Source of the DNA: Pyrococcus horikoshii OT3
GTDB lineage: Archaea > Methanobacteriota_B > Thermococci > Thermococcales > Thermococcaceae
DNA: 64,000 bases
Reading direction: 5' to 3'
Assembly: GCF_000011105.1 (NCBI RefSeq)
Contig: NC_000961.1
Span: forward strand, 124,001 to 188,000
The position numbers and the translations under genes were made by a program. Below, one piece after another: positions 34,232 through 43,613 of this stretch. Below the pieces are notes generated by a model, which saw only the letters and a list, made by a program, of their open reading frames with translations, searched no databases and was not told where the DNA came from. How positions within the stretch are numbered: the first letter of the stretch is position 1; each line of letters begins with the position of its first letter.

Positions 34232-34948
34232 ATGGAACCCGACATCTTTTACATCCTGGGAAACAAAGTTAGGAGGGATCTACTTTCCCACTTAACATGT
34301 ACCGAATGTTATTTCAGCTTGTTGAGTAGCAGGGTTACCGTTTCATCGACGGCCGTAGCTAAGCATCTGAAAATAATGGAGAGGGAGGGGATTTTAGAGT
34401 CCTATGAGAAGGAGGAGAGGTTCATAGGGCCTACCAAGAAGTACTATAAGATTTCCGTAGCAAAGTCTTACGTTGTAACTTTAACCCCTGACATGTTCTG
34501 GTTTAAGGGGTTTGAGCTCGGGGAACCGAAGCTTGAAGATGTTAGGGTTGAACTTTCAAAGCTTGATAAAAGTCCTGAGGGGTTAAACAATCTTTTGTCT
34601 GAATTCTTGAAGGCCAACAGAGAACTTGAGAAGATATTAAAGGCTTTTATCTCCCTGGAAGCCTACAGAAATGAGCTTATCAAGAAGATAAAGGATGAAT
34701 ACCTTAAGAAAATTGGTGATATGACTCAACTGGCTATCCTTCATTACATCCTATTAAATGGTGAGGCGAGCGTGGAGGAGCTGAGTGATAGACTTAACCT
34801 AAAGGAGAGAGAGGTGAGGGAGAAGATAATCGAAATGGGTAGATTCGTACCGATAAAGTTAATAAACAACGAAAAGGTTCTCATCGACGAGGATAAAATT
34901 TTGAAGGGTGATTGGAATGCCGAAGAAAATCAGGGTTCTGGTGAATGA
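34232..34948 (+). CDS. surR: SurR, sulfur/redox-responsive transcriptional regulator
   Basis: A 238-aa ArsR-type winged-helix protein that I recognise as SurR of Thermococcales. The redox switch C-x2-C is present ('LTCTECYF', C23 and C26), followed by the recognition helix in 'VSSTAVAKHLKIMEREGILE' and a second helix-turn-helix-like C-terminal part ('EELSDRLNLKEREVREKI'). In P. furiosus reduced SurR binds DNA, and oxidation by sulfur releases it, switching from hydrogen to sulfide production. ATG at 34232 gives the family N-terminus; GTG at 34223 is the alternative. A perfect SurR site lies upstream, indicating autoregulation. Confidence 0.95.
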   Translation: MEPDIFYILGNKVRRDLLSHLTCTECYFSLLSSRVTVSSTAVAKHLKIMEREGILESYEKEERFIGPTKKYYKISVAKSYVVTLTPDMFWFKGFELGEPKLEDVRVELSKLDKSPEGLNNLLSEFLKANRELEKILKAFISLEAYRNELIKKIKDEYLKKIGDMTQLAILHYILLNGEASVEELSDRLNLKEREVREKIIEMGRFVPIKLINNEKVLIDEDKILKGDWNAEENQGSGE

Positions 34949-35111
34949 AGATAAGTGCTACCTCTGTGGTGGTTGTGTTGGTGTTTGTCCAACGTTGGCG
35001 ATTCACGTTTCCTCGTCTTGGGAGTTCATAGAGGATAAGTGCATATCGTGCATGATCTGCATAAAGGCATGTCCCGTTGGGGCCTTAAGCTATGAGGAGG
35101 TGTCTCAATGA
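34917..35111 (+). CDS. 2x[4Fe-4S] ferredoxin-like protein
   Basis: A 64-aa protein with two complete four-cysteine motifs: '[12 protein letters not shown]' and '[12 protein letters not shown]'. ATG at 34917 lies inside the end of surR (32-bp overlap) after a gggtga site. It overlaps the next gene, a geranylgeranyl-reductase-like flavoprotein, by four bases, so it is very probably its electron donor. Co-transcription with surR suggests the pair is under redox control. Confidence 0.92.
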   Translation: MPKKIRVLVNEDKCYLCGGCVGVCPTLAIHVSSSWEFIEDKCISCMICIKACPVGALSYEEVSQ

Positions 35112-36289
35112 GGTACGACGTCGTCGTTGTTGGTTCTGGAGTTGCTGGGCCCATAGTTGCGAGGAACGTAGCTAAGGCCGGATTCTCAGTTTTGCTAGTT
35201 GATAAAAAGCCCGCTATAGGGGCCCCTAAGCAGTGTGCTGAGGGGTTAACTATTAACGCCTTTAAGCAATTCGATATACCCTATGATAAGAGGTTCATAA
35301 ACAGGGAGATTTATGGGGCCAAGATATACTCGCCTAGTGGTTATACAGCTGAGCTCAGGTATAAGGAGGTCAGCGGGGTTATCCTGGAGAGGAAGGTTTT
35401 TGATAAAATGCTAGCTTACTATGCAGCTAAAGCGGGTGCTGAAGTTTTAGCTAGAACCGAGGTCGTTGATGTAATAAGGAGGGAAGGAAAGATAGTTGGC
35501 GTGAAGGCTAAGCATGAGGGCGAGCCTATGGAGATAGAAGCAAAGGTTATAGTTGCTGCTGATGGTGTGGAAAGTACTATAGCTAGGAAGGCCGGCATAG
35601 ATACCTACGCCCCTCCCCACGAGTTTGACTCTGGCTACGAGTACGAGATGATAATAGAGGGCTTTGATCCGGACTTGATCCACCTATTCTTCGGAAATGA
35701 GGTAGCACCTAGGGGTTACGTTTGGGTCTTCCCAAAGGATGAAGACAGGGCTAACGTTGGTATCGGGATAAATTCCGACAATGAGAAGACGGCCAAGTAT
35801 TACTTAGACAAGTGGCTTAAGGAGAATAATATACCGAGGAACAAGATCCTCGAGGTTAACGTTGGTTTAATCCCAGTTGGGGGCTTCGTAAAAGAGCTCG
35901 TGAAGGAGAACGTCCTTGTGGTTGGAGATGCTGCAAGGCAAGTAAATCCTATACACGGCGGTGGAATGGCCGAAGCTATGAAAGCTTCAACGATAGCCTC
36001 TAAGTGGATAATCAAGGCCCTTGAAGAGGAGAACCTTGAGCTACTCAAGAACTACAAGGAGGAGTGGTGGAAGACTGAGGGTCCTAGGATGGAAAAGCTA
36101 CTGAGGCTAAGGAGGGCCATGGAGAAGCTTACGGATGAGGATCTTGACGTTTTCGTTCAGCTGGTAAGTGGAACAGACCTTGAGAAGATCGCTGGCGGTA
36201 ACTACATCGAGGTAGTCAAAGCTTTGATGAAGCATCCAAAAGTTTTGATGAGCAGGAGAAGGCTCGAGATACTTAAGGCCCTACTATGA
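35108..36289 (+). CDS. Geranylgeranyl reductase family flavoprotein (archaeal lipid saturation)
   Basis: A 393-aa FAD enzyme. Dinucleotide-binding N-terminus '[20 protein letters not shown]', '[10 protein letters not shown]' (the conserved Cys near the flavin in this family), '[18 protein letters not shown]' and '[20 protein letters not shown]' (second FAD motif). Related enzymes reduce the double bonds of digeranylgeranylglycerophospholipids to give saturated phytanyl membrane lipids. The adjacent ferredoxin fits this electron-demanding step. Other GGR-family paralogues have unknown substrates, so lipid reduction is the likely but unproven role. It converges with nadE, overlapping by 17 bp. 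Confidence 0.88.
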   Translation: MRYDVVVVGSGVAGPIVARNVAKAGFSVLLVDKKPAIGAPKQCAEGLTINAFKQFDIPYDKRFINREIYGAKIYSPSGYTAELRYKEVSGVILERKVFDKMLAYYAAKAGAEVLARTEVVDVIRREGKIVGVKAKHEGEPMEIEAKVIVAADGVESTIARKAGIDTYAPPHEFDSGYEYEMIIEGFDPDLIHLFFGNEVAPRGYVWVFPKDEDRANVGIGINSDNEKTAKYYLDKWLKENNIPRNKILEVNVGLIPVGGFVKELVKENVLVVGDAARQVNPIHGGGMAEAMKASTIASKWIIKALEEENLELLKNYKEEWWKTEGPRMEKLLRLRRAMEKLTDEDLDVFVQLVSGTDLEKIAGGNYIEVVKALMKHPKVLMSRRRLEILKALL

Positions 36290-37046
36290 GATCCTCGAAG
36301 CTCGGCCCTATCGGTAACCTTCTCTTGTGCTCGCTTTTCTTTATCAATTCTTCAACACGTTCTACCAAGCTCAGCGGTATACCTAGGTCTTTGGCTATCT
36401 CCTCCTTCCCGATCTTAAGATCTATCATCCTCCAAAGTATCTCATCGAGAAGGTTATAGCTAATTCCAAGTTCGTCTTCATCCGTCTGGCCCTCCCAGAG
36501 TCCAGCGCTTGGTTTTTTCTTGACTATTCTCTCGGGGACTCCTATCCTCTTCGCTATCTCCCACACTTCGGTTTTGTAGAGATTTATTATTGGGGCATAG
36601 TCACTCGCTCCATCTCCCCATTTCGTGAAGTATCCAGTTAGAAACTCACTCCTGTTGCTAGTTCCTAGAACTATTCTCCCCAAAGAATTTGCGTGAGCGT
36701 AGAGCATTATCATCCTAGTTCTGGACATTATGTTCCCGAGTCCTTTCCTATCCAAGTTTAGCTCAAGGTTCTCCACAAATGAATCGACTATCGGCTTTAT
36801 GTTTATCACTTTATACCCTATTCCCAATTTTTCAGCGACGAGCTTGGCATCTTCAACGTCTTTATTCTCAAAGTAGGGCATTATTAAACCGAGGACTTTC
36901 TCTTTCCCTAGGGCTTTAGTTGCTAGGTAAGCAACAGTTGCACTATCTACTCCTCCGCTTATTCCAATGACGACACCATTATTCCCCTTCTCCCTTATGA
37001 ACTCTAGTATCCTTTCGATAACTTTGTCATAGTCTAATATCCTCAT
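36273..37046 (-). CDS. nadE: NH3-dependent NAD+ synthetase
   Basis: A 257-aa N-type ATP pyrophosphatase: PP-loop '[20 protein letters not shown]' near residue 28, '[20 protein letters not shown]' and '[20 protein letters not shown]', both characteristic of NadE. There is no glutaminase domain, so ammonia is the nitrogen donor for turning deamido-NAD+ into NAD+. It overlaps the upstream TPR gene by four bases and is presumably co-transcribed with it. Confidence 0.96.
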   Translation of the reverse strand: MRILDYDKVIERILEFIREKGNNGVVIGISGGVDSATVAYLATKALGKEKVLGLIMPYFENKDVEDAKLVAEKLGIGYKVINIKPIVDSFVENLELNLDRKGLGNIMSRTRMIMLYAHANSLGRIVLGTSNRSEFLTGYFTKWGDGASDYAPIINLYKTEVWEIAKRIGVPERIVKKKPSAGLWEGQTDEDELGISYNLLDEILWRMIDLKIGKEEIAKDLGIPLSLVERVEELIKKSEHKRRLPIGPSFEDLIVGP

Positions 37047-37999
37047 ACCTCTGCTTCCCCCAGGAATTCTAAGATTGATACAAGCCTTTCATCCTTTACC
37101 TTCATTAAGATCTCGCTAACCTCTTCCCTTCCAATCTTCCCCTCTCTGTACATTGCTATCCTTCTTACCCCTTCGAAGAAGTCTTTAAGGCTGGGTATCG
37201 CAACCTTGAACATTGGCATGCTCTTATAAATTTCCTCGAACTTATCCTCGAGTATTAGCTCCCATATTAAATCTATTAAGCCGTCGAATGCAAGGTCAAA
37301 AACTTCCGTATCAATACCCTCAATTAAGGAATAGAGGGATTCCTGGATTGCGGCCTCATAGTTTTCCTCATCTTCAAAAATCTCTTTAAAAACGAGGTGT
37401 ATCTGGGCTTTTATCTCTCTATTGGTCACGTGTGGAAGTAAACCGGCTAGGATCTCTTTAGCTTTATCCCTATCCCCATTTTCAAACGTTATATACGCCC
37501 TATAAACTTCAGCTTGATGAAGCTTCTCAACGTTATTACTCTCTTTAAACGCTTTGACGGCCTCGTTTATAGCTTCCAGGGCCTTATCGTATTCCTGTAG
37601 TTCGTCATGAATTGTTGCTATCCCATAATAAATTTCCCCTATATGCTCTTTCTCTTTTATTAAATCCGTCTTTAGGAGTTCCCTGTAAATATCCAATGCC
37701 TTTTCGGGATAGCCTAGGAGGGAATACAGATCTGCGAGGTGCATTAGCCCTTCATACCCTTTCTCTTTTGCTATACCTTCGAACTCTTCGAGCTTATCGA
37801 TTCCGAAGAATTCTGCATAATAGTAGACGACGAGCTTTAGTAACTCTATATCCTCCTTTTCCTTTGCCACTGATTCGGCAACCTCTAAGATTTCTTTTAG
37901 TTCCTCATCACTTAGGTTGTCTATCTCTTTGCTGAGAGCATCCTTTGCCTTTTCAAGGTCACCTTTCTTTAAGAGCCCTATTATCTCTTCAGCTTCCAT
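37043..37999 (-). CDS. TPR-repeat protein of unknown function
   Basis: A 318-aa acidic, wholly helical protein with tetratricopeptide-like repeats, clearest in '[20 protein letters not shown]', '[20 protein letters not shown]' and '[20 protein letters not shown]'. No signal peptide or enzyme motif. It is probably a scaffold. It is first in an operon with nadE and divergent from moaE. Its partner is unknown. Confidence 0.8.
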   Translation of the reverse strand: MEAEEIIGLLKKGDLEKAKDALSKEIDNLSDEELKEILEVAESVAKEKEDIELLKLVVYYYAEFFGIDKLEEFEGIAKEKGYEGLMHLADLYSLLGYPEKALDIYRELLKTDLIKEKEHIGEIYYGIATIHDELQEYDKALEAINEAVKAFKESNNVEKLHQAEVYRAYITFENGDRDKAKEILAGLLPHVTNREIKAQIHLVFKEIFEDEENYEAAIQESLYSLIEGIDTEVFDLAFDGLIDLIWELILEDKFEEIYKSMPMFKVAIPSLKDFFEGVRRIAMYREGKIGREEVSEILMKVKDERLVSILEFLGEAEV

Positions 38000-38053
38000 T
38001 CTCCTTCCCGCTAATCTTAAATTTCAAGGAACTTAAATATGTTGGGATGAGGG

Positions 38054-38503
38054 ATGGAAGATTCAAAGATTGCCCTTATCAAGAAACCAGCGGATTTTGA
38101 TATTGCTAGGGCCATTTCGTTGATTTCATCTAGTTCAACTGGAGGGATCGTGATATTCCTGGGAAAAGTTAGGGATGAAAACTTTGGTAGAAGGGTAAAG
38201 AGGCTTATATATGAAGCCTACGAGGAGATGGCCCTCAAGGAAATGGAGAAAATTAGGAAGGAAGCGTTAAGTAAGTTCCCAATTATAGACGCTTTGATAT
38301 GGCATAGGGTCGGAGAATTGGAAATAGGCGAGAATACTATTCTTGTCATTGCATCTTCTAAGCATAGAAGGGAAGCTTTTGAAGCCTGTATTTGGATGGT
38401 TGATGAGGTTAAGAAGCGTGTTCCTATCTGGAAGAGGGAAATAACGGAGGAAGGAGAATATTGGATCGAGGGAGATAAAGCAGTTCCTGCCGGAAAAATA
38501 TAG
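38054..38503 (+). CDS. moaE: Molybdopterin synthase catalytic subunit MoaE
   Basis: A 149-aa protein. 'GGIVIFLGKVRDENFGRRVK' with the conserved Arg, 'LIYEAYEEMALKEMEKI', 'IWHRVGELEIGENTILVIAS' and 'WMVDEVKKRVPIWKRE' with the conserved Lys make up the MoaE pattern. It converts precursor Z to molybdopterin with MoaD. In Pyrococcus the cofactor mostly carries tungsten, which links it functionally to the Wtp transporter earlier in the window. moaD is not next to it. Confidence 0.95.
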   Translation: MEDSKIALIKKPADFDIARAISLISSSSTGGIVIFLGKVRDENFGRRVKRLIYEAYEEMALKEMEKIRKEALSKFPIIDALIWHRVGELEIGENTILVIASSKHRREAFEACIWMVDEVKKRVPIWKREITEEGEYWIEGDKAVPAGKI

Positions 38504-38594
38504 GTTCTCGTTAATTTTTTAATTACTACTTTTAATTGTAAGCAAAATCCGTATAGAAAAAGTTAATATAATTCCTGAGTAATTTCCTATTTTG

Positions 38595-39527
38595 GTGAAC
38601 TCCGTGGAGAAGACGAGGGTTATTGTTGCAGATGAGGTATCATTTGGGAGGGCTAAGATCGTTACCGTCTCCAAGCCTCCATGGACGTCAAAGTTTCACA
38701 AGGGGAAGCTTGAGAGGATAATCCTTCTAATAGGAAGGGGAAAAGGAAAATTTTCTGAGGTGGAGGGTATACCAAGGAGCATAGGGTGTCTTGGAAATAA
38801 TAGGTTAACGCTCTATCGTGAGAAATTGCCTATTTCAAAGTTTAAAGAGGTCATAGACGAATTTAGCATGCTCAATCCCAATGGCGAAGTTTACATAACA
38901 AATTATGATGACATCAAAGATGCCGTAGAACTAGCTGAGTATTCGGCCAAGAAAGGGCTTGATACGTACTTAATAGCCCTCTCCGTTGACGTTCCTAACG
39001 TTCCAAAAGATAGGAAGTTTAAACTTGTTGGGGAATACTTTTACCAGGAGCTTGATGATTCTATTGATGACGTTGATATTCTCCTGATAGTCGCCAATTA
39101 TACCCAGTACAGGAAATTACTGGATGATGGCCTAAGATTCTCGGGTGAAGTTTGGGTTGATCTACTTTACCCTGGTTCACTTAAGTTCCTCGACTTTAAC
39201 CCCATAGAGGTCAGAAAAATATTGAATCCGAGTTCTATAACTTATAGCCCCTGTATGTCCGGTTTGGTAGCAATAAGTCCAGAGGGCTTTGCGACTCCAT
39301 GTCCATTACTTAGGAAGTTTATAGTCGGCGATGTCACTAAGGAGAGTCTAAAGACGATAGTTAAAAAACAGAGACTGAGGAAGTTCTGGAAGCTTACCAA
39401 GGACAAAATAGAAACTTGCAAAAGATGTTCCTTCAGGTATATGTGCCATGATTGTAGGGCCTTAGAATATCAAGCAACGGGAGAATTATTTGGTGTAGAA
39501 TTTTGTCCACTTCTAGATGCCCTTTGA
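38595..39527 (+). CDS. SPASM-domain protein lacking the radical SAM cluster motif
   Basis: About 310 aa. The last ~95 residues look like a SPASM auxiliary-cluster domain: 'YSPCMSGLVAISPEGFATPC' then 'ETCKRCSFRYMCHDCRALEY' and 'VEFCPLLDAL', seven cysteines in the usual order. The N-terminal two thirds have barrel-like segments ('GEVYITNYDDIKDAVELAEY') but no C-x3-C-x2-C; the only cysteine there is in 'SIGCLGNN'. It is thus a radical SAM/SPASM relative that has lost the SAM-binding cluster. TATA-like 'ttaatataat' (about 38562-38571) supports a leaderless GTG start at 38595; TTG 38592 and GTG 38604 are alternatives. Function unknown. Confidence 0.7.
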   Translation: MNSVEKTRVIVADEVSFGRAKIVTVSKPPWTSKFHKGKLERIILLIGRGKGKFSEVEGIPRSIGCLGNNRLTLYREKLPISKFKEVIDEFSMLNPNGEVYITNYDDIKDAVELAEYSAKKGLDTYLIALSVDVPNVPKDRKFKLVGEYFYQELDDSIDDVDILLIVANYTQYRKLLDDGLRFSGEVWVDLLYPGSLKFLDFNPIEVRKILNPSSITYSPCMSGLVAISPEGFATPCPLLRKFIVGDVTKESLKTIVKKQRLRKFWKLTKDKIETCKRCSFRYMCHDCRALEYQATGELFGVEFCPLLDAL

Positions 39528-39618
39528 TATTTCCTGTTCTCTTTTGTTGCTCAAGCAAAATCTTTATATTTCTCTTGTCCAAACTTCAACTTGATTAAGC
39601 TTACTTGAGGTGAGGATT

Positions 39619-40365
39619 ATGGCTTACCAACCAGTTAGGAGAGTTAAAAGTGGTATTCCAGGGTTTGATGAATTGATTGAGGGAGGTTTTCCAGAAGGAA
39701 CTACCGTCCTACTCACCGGTGGAACTGGGACAGGTAAAACGACCTTTGCCGCTCAATTCATTTACAAGGGTGCCGAGGAATATGGGGAGCCAGGAGTCTT
39801 TGTAACTCTAGAAGAAAGGGCTAGAGATTTAAGAAGGGAAATGGCATCATTCGGGTGGGATTTTGAGAAGTACGAAAAGGAAGGAAAAATAGCGATTGTT
39901 GATGGTGTTAGCTCCGTAGTGGGATTACCCAGTGAGGAAAAGTTTGTCCTTGAGGATAGATTTAATGTGGATAACTTTTTGAGGTACATATACAGGGTTG
40001 TGAAGGCGATAAATGCAAAGAGATTAGTTATAGATTCGATACCTTCGATAGCTCTAAGGTTAGAAGAGGAGAGGAAAATAAGGGAAGTACTGCTTAAATT
40101 AAATACGATTCTCCTTGAAATGGGTGTTACAACGATCTTAACTACTGAAGCTCCCGATCCTCAGCATGGTAAGCTAAGTAGGTATGGAATTGAGGAGTTC
40201 ATAGCAAGGGGAGTAATTGTACTGGATCTCCAGGAAAAGAACATTGAGTTGAAGAGATACGTTTTAATAAGGAAGATGCGTGAGACGAGGCATTCTATGA
40301 AGAAGTATCCATTTGAGATAGGGCCGAATGGTATCGTCGTGTATCCGAGCGGAGAGATATACTAA
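39619..40365 (+). CDS. KaiC-like RecA-family ATPase, catalytic residues intact
   Basis: A 248-aa single KaiC domain. 'VKSGIPGFDELIEGGFPEGT' at the N-terminus, Walker A 'GGTGTGKTT' (K40, T41), catalytic Glu pair in 'FVTLEERARDLRREM' (E65, E66), Walker B Asp in 'LVIDSIPSIAL' (D139) and 'HSMKKYPFEIGPNGIVV' at the end. Archaeal KaiC homologues are signalling ATPases of mostly unknown role. ATG at 39619 follows gaggtgagg. The next gene, 12 bp on, is a second KaiC-like protein lacking several of these residues, so the two may work as a pair. Confidence 0.9.
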   Translation: MAYQPVRRVKSGIPGFDELIEGGFPEGTTVLLTGGTGTGKTTFAAQFIYKGAEEYGEPGVFVTLEERARDLRREMASFGWDFEKYEKEGKIAIVDGVSSVVGLPSEEKFVLEDRFNVDNFLRYIYRVVKAINAKRLVIDSIPSIALRLEEERKIREVLLKLNTILLEMGVTTILTTEAPDPQHGKLSRYGIEEFIARGVIVLDLQEKNIELKRYVLIRKMRETRHSMKKYPFEIGPNGIVVYPSGEIY

Positions 40366-40377
40366 GGGTGAGAGGTT

Positions 40378-41133
40378 ATGGAAGAACCCATTGAGGAAAA
40401 GATCGAAAGGACAGTTGAGAGAGTCCCGACGGGAATAATAGATGAACTAATAAATGGAGGTATTCCTAGGGGAAGCGTCGTCTTAGTTATCGGTGACCCT
40501 AAAGCTGGTAAAAGCACCTTCTTAACTCAGTTCGTTTATAATCAGATAAAACTTGGTGTACCTGTCATAGGAGTTTTGGTTGACATATCTAAATACGAGT
40601 TCATAAGCAATGCCCTAGAGTTTGGATGGGAATTCACTCCATACTTAGATGATAAAATAATCCTTTTGGATGCTTACACTCAAAGGCTTAGGAAAGCTCC
40701 AAAGTTTTCATTCGAGGAAACTATAGTTGGGGATTTGAGCAATACCGTGAACCTGCTCGATGCGATTAAGGATACTACATTAAAGATATTATCAAGCGTT
40801 AAGACTGATGGAGTTGTCGGGTTCATATCTTCAATGACGCCGATATTTTTCGAGACTTCAAAGAAAGAAATTTATAAGTTCCTGGAAGATTTAAGGGAGT
40901 TTGCCCATAGGAATAGGCAGGTTTGGGTTTTAGAGATGAATTCTGGGATTGAGGAACCATACGTTGAGACAATGGTTAAGGCCATAGTGGATGGAATAAT
41001 AGAGTTAAGGCTTGTTGAGGAAGGAAAGACCCTGAAGAGATATCTCAGAATATATGGAATGAGGAGAACAGCTCACAGATTGGATTGGATAGAGTATTCA
41101 ATAACATCTCAAGGCATTAAGCTAATCCTGTAA
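40378..41133 (+). CDS. KaiC-like protein, degenerate ATPase
   Basis: A 251-aa relative of the preceding protein: 'VPTGIIDELINGGIPRGSVV', Walker A 'GDPKAGKST' (K45, S46), and the same C-terminal order ('RTAHRLDWIEYSITSQGI'). By my alignment the catalytic Glu pair is replaced by D69-I70 ('VLVDISKYEF'), and the Walker B Asp by Ser (S151 in 'VGFISSMTP'). It can probably bind but hardly hydrolyse ATP. Tandem order and similar length suggest a regulatory partner for the active KaiC protein. Confidence 0.8.
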   Translation: MEEPIEEKIERTVERVPTGIIDELINGGIPRGSVVLVIGDPKAGKSTFLTQFVYNQIKLGVPVIGVLVDISKYEFISNALEFGWEFTPYLDDKIILLDAYTQRLRKAPKFSFEETIVGDLSNTVNLLDAIKDTTLKILSSVKTDGVVGFISSMTPIFFETSKKEIYKFLEDLREFAHRNRQVWVLEMNSGIEEPYVETMVKAIVDGIIELRLVEEGKTLKRYLRIYGMRRTAHRLDWIEYSITSQGIKLIL

Positions 41134-41200
41134 AATAAAGTCAAACTATTTCTAATGCTTATAGTAAAATATTTAAGGAGTGCATGGCATATTCTAAATC

Positions 41201-41902
41201 ATGAGGCGAGATGTTATTTACTTGCTCGCATCCTTGCTCTTCTTAATCCTCTCAAATTTTGCTTCAAACGTTGAACCAAAAAGTATCTTGGAAGCCTCAG
41301 AGGGAGATCTTGTGGAATTTTCTGGAGTTTGCGGGTACTCATCGGGAGACTTCAGCATATTAACCGATGGAAAAATTTCGATACCAGTTTATGAGGGCTT
41401 GGAGGTTGGTAAAGTTTACAAAATTGTTGGAGTCTATAGAAATGGTGGAATAAAGCCTAGAAAAATCGAGAATGGGAGTTTAGAACTTGAGATAATTCGA
41501 GGGGCATATTGGGTTGATTACTCTCCTTCGATACTTACCCCTAAAAGGGTTTACCTTAAATATGAGCTGGAGAACGTTTCTCCGGGAGATATAGTTGAGG
41601 TCAGGGGCGTGTTCTTCGGAAGTAAATTAGTTCCAGTTGAGTACAGAAAGTTAGGAAGAATTAGGGAAGCGAGAGATGGTTACCCTCTTGAAATCGAGGG
41701 TTTAGTGGTTAAAGGAGGAAATCCAGCTTATGTAATCTGGAATGACAAGAAAATAAAGGTTTACCTTAGGAACAATCAAACCTTAGTTAAGGGGGACTTC
41801 GTTAAACTAATTGGGATAGTTAGAGTTTATGGGAGCAAAATAACGATGTACGCTTACAACACTACGGTGATTAAAGATGAGGGAACTTCTAAATCTAATT
41901 GA
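41201..41902 (+). CDS. Secreted or membrane-anchored protein with OB-like beta domains
   Basis: A 233-aa protein with an N-terminal hydrophobic segment ('VIYLLASLLFLILSNFA') that is a signal anchor or signal peptide without lipobox. The rest is beta-rich with repeated OB-like phrases: 'EGDLVEFSGVCGYSSGDFSI', 'VSPGDIVEVRGVFFGSK' and 'VKGDFVKLIGIVRVYGSK'. It probably sits outside the cytoplasm. Its 3' end overlaps the next gene, a TctA-like membrane protein, by 26 bp, so they are co-expressed. No known family recognised with confidence. Confidence 0.6.
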   Translation: MRRDVIYLLASLLFLILSNFASNVEPKSILEASEGDLVEFSGVCGYSSGDFSILTDGKISIPVYEGLEVGKVYKIVGVYRNGGIKPRKIENGSLELEIIRGAYWVDYSPSILTPKRVYLKYELENVSPGDIVEVRGVFFGSKLVPVEYRKLGRIREARDGYPLEIEGLVVKGGNPAYVIWNDKKIKVYLRNNQTLVKGDFVKLIGIVRVYGSKITMYAYNTTVIKDEGTSKSN

Positions 41903-42998
41903 AGGGGTGGCCTTTGGAACCTTAACGGGATTAACTCCCGGTCTCCACGTTAATTCTCTAAGCAGATTATCCTTGCCAATTCCCGTGTTATTCGTTATGG
42001 GCCTAGTTCATACTTTCCTGGACTCAATCCCCTCCGCTTTGTTTGGTGTTCCTGAGGCCGATGATACCGTCCCTTCTCTTTTACCTTCCCATAGGATGGT
42101 TATCCAGGGGAGATTTGGAGAATTAGTTAGGCTTTCGATCTCGGCTAGTATGCTCGCTTTAATACTATCAATATTGGCTTTACCTTTGTACACTCTAGTA
42201 GCTCCCCTTTATACGTATAAGTTTGGCATCCTCTTTGTTGCCGTGCTATCCCTACTTATAATAATGTTCCAGAGGAATAAGGTGGCCGCTTTGGCGATCT
42301 TCCTACTTTCAGGATTCTTGGGATTTATAACGTTTAGGTTACCTGTGCATGATCCCTTTTACCCTCTCTTTACCGGTTTATTTGCACTTCCCCTCCTTAT
42401 TGAAGCTTACTTGAATCCTCCTAGTGAAGTTAAAATTGAAGATTCCGAGTTGAGAATTTCAAAGCTTAGGATAATAAAATTCTCGGCCTTGGGGACTTTC
42501 TTTGGAGCTTTGGCATCTTTATTACCAACCCTCACGGCTGGACAGTCTTCTCTCCTGGGCTCCAAGTTCACGGAGAATGATGAAGACTTCTTGACGATCG
42601 TATATTCAACGAATACAGCAGCTTACTCTTTTTCTCTTGTAAATTTGGCCCTAACTGGGAGAGCTAGAAATGGTGTCATGGTTGCCATAGGGGATGTATC
42701 CCTTAATGAGCTCCCCTATTTATACCTCCTGGCCCTCTCAGCGGGGATGATAGTTTTAAGCCTAGCACCCAAATTAGCCCTACTCATGGGTAAATTAGCC
42801 TTTAAAAGGTATAGACTTTCGATAATTTTAATTCTATCCTTCCTTTTCATACTTGGATACGTGTACAACGGGATAATTGGGGTAACGCTCATGCTCTCGG
42901 CGATGTTCCTTGGCTTCTTAGCTCCTATGTGGGGAGTTGCTAGGGTAACGTACATGGGTGTTCTCATGGTTCCCATTCTCGTGGAAACGATTATCTAG
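41877..42998 (+). CDS. TctA-like polytopic membrane protein (COG1784 type)
   Basis: A 373-aa protein with about ten transmembrane helices. The N-terminal 'GVAFGTLTGLTPGLHVNSLS' is the recognisable TctA-like motif of the archaeal family related to the tripartite tricarboxylate transporter's large subunit, and 'ALASLLPTLTAGQSSLLGSK' in the second half looks like its internal repeat. No TctB or TctC partners are nearby, so it may act alone or with the upstream OB-like protein. Substrate unknown. Confidence 0.75.
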   Translation: MRELLNLIEGVAFGTLTGLTPGLHVNSLSRLSLPIPVLFVMGLVHTFLDSIPSALFGVPEADDTVPSLLPSHRMVIQGRFGELVRLSISASMLALILSILALPLYTLVAPLYTYKFGILFVAVLSLLIIMFQRNKVAALAIFLLSGFLGFITFRLPVHDPFYPLFTGLFALPLLIEAYLNPPSEVKIEDSELRISKLRIIKFSALGTFFGALASLLPTLTAGQSSLLGSKFTENDEDFLTIVYSTNTAAYSFSLVNLALTGRARNGVMVAIGDVSLNELPYLYLLALSAGMIVLSLAPKLALLMGKLAFKRYRLSIILILSFLFILGYVYNGIIGVTLMLSAMFLGFLAPMWGVARVTYMGVLMVPILVETII

Positions 42999-43031
42999 TC
43001 CAAGTCTTTAGAATTCTATGGGTGGTGAAGG

Positions 43032-43613
43032 ATGGACGTTAATGAGCCGATAATGGCGGCCTTTCCAATTGCAAAGCGACTTTGGAATGCAATAGTTAAT
43101 AAAAAAGGATTACCAGATCCCGAAGAGGTATCCAGGATAATCGAAGAGATAGGACTGAGAAATCTTTACAAGGATGAAGGAATAGCCCTGTTTAGGAATA
43201 GATACGTGGTAGCCCTCTTAATTCCCAGGAAGAACATGATTGTGATAGACTTCATTTCAGCAAGCGGAGAGCTCAGCGATGCTCTGGAACTCGTTGCATA
43301 CTACGATAAGGAGATAGAGTGCTATGTGATAGAAATCATTCCGGCAAATGAGCTTGAATACGAGGAGAACCTTGGAATTGAACCTGTAATTATAGATGCT
43401 AAAACCTTTGAACTTAAGAGCTATCCCGTTTTAGGTGAATTTGAAGTTGGAAGGAAAGTGAAATTGAAGATCGATAGTTATACATTTAAACTTTGGAGAG
43501 AGAGCGGAAAGCTGAACGTGTGTCCAGTTTGTGGAGGAGAGCTTAGATGGAAAAAAGAGAAAGCAGTTTGCTTGGACTGTGGAATAGAGGTGATCATAAG
43601 TGAGGAACGTTAA
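43032..43613 (+). CDS. Conserved hypothetical protein with C-terminal zinc ribbon
   Basis: A 193-aa protein. The last 35 residues hold a four-cysteine zinc ribbon ('NVCPVCGGELRWKKEKAVCL' with the second pair at 'CLDCG'). The N-terminal 150 residues form a mixed alpha/beta domain with no motif I can place ('NRYVVALLIPRKNMIVIDFI'). It overlaps the following aldolase gene by 14 bp. The function is unknown; the zinc ribbon suggests a nucleic-acid or protein contact. Confidence 0.7.
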   Translation: MDVNEPIMAAFPIAKRLWNAIVNKKGLPDPEEVSRIIEEIGLRNLYKDEGIALFRNRYVVALLIPRKNMIVIDFISASGELSDALELVAYYDKEIECYVIEIIPANELEYEENLGIEPVIIDAKTFELKSYPVLGEFEVGRKVKLKIDSYTFKLWRESGKLNVCPVCGGELRWKKEKAVCLDCGIEVIISEER

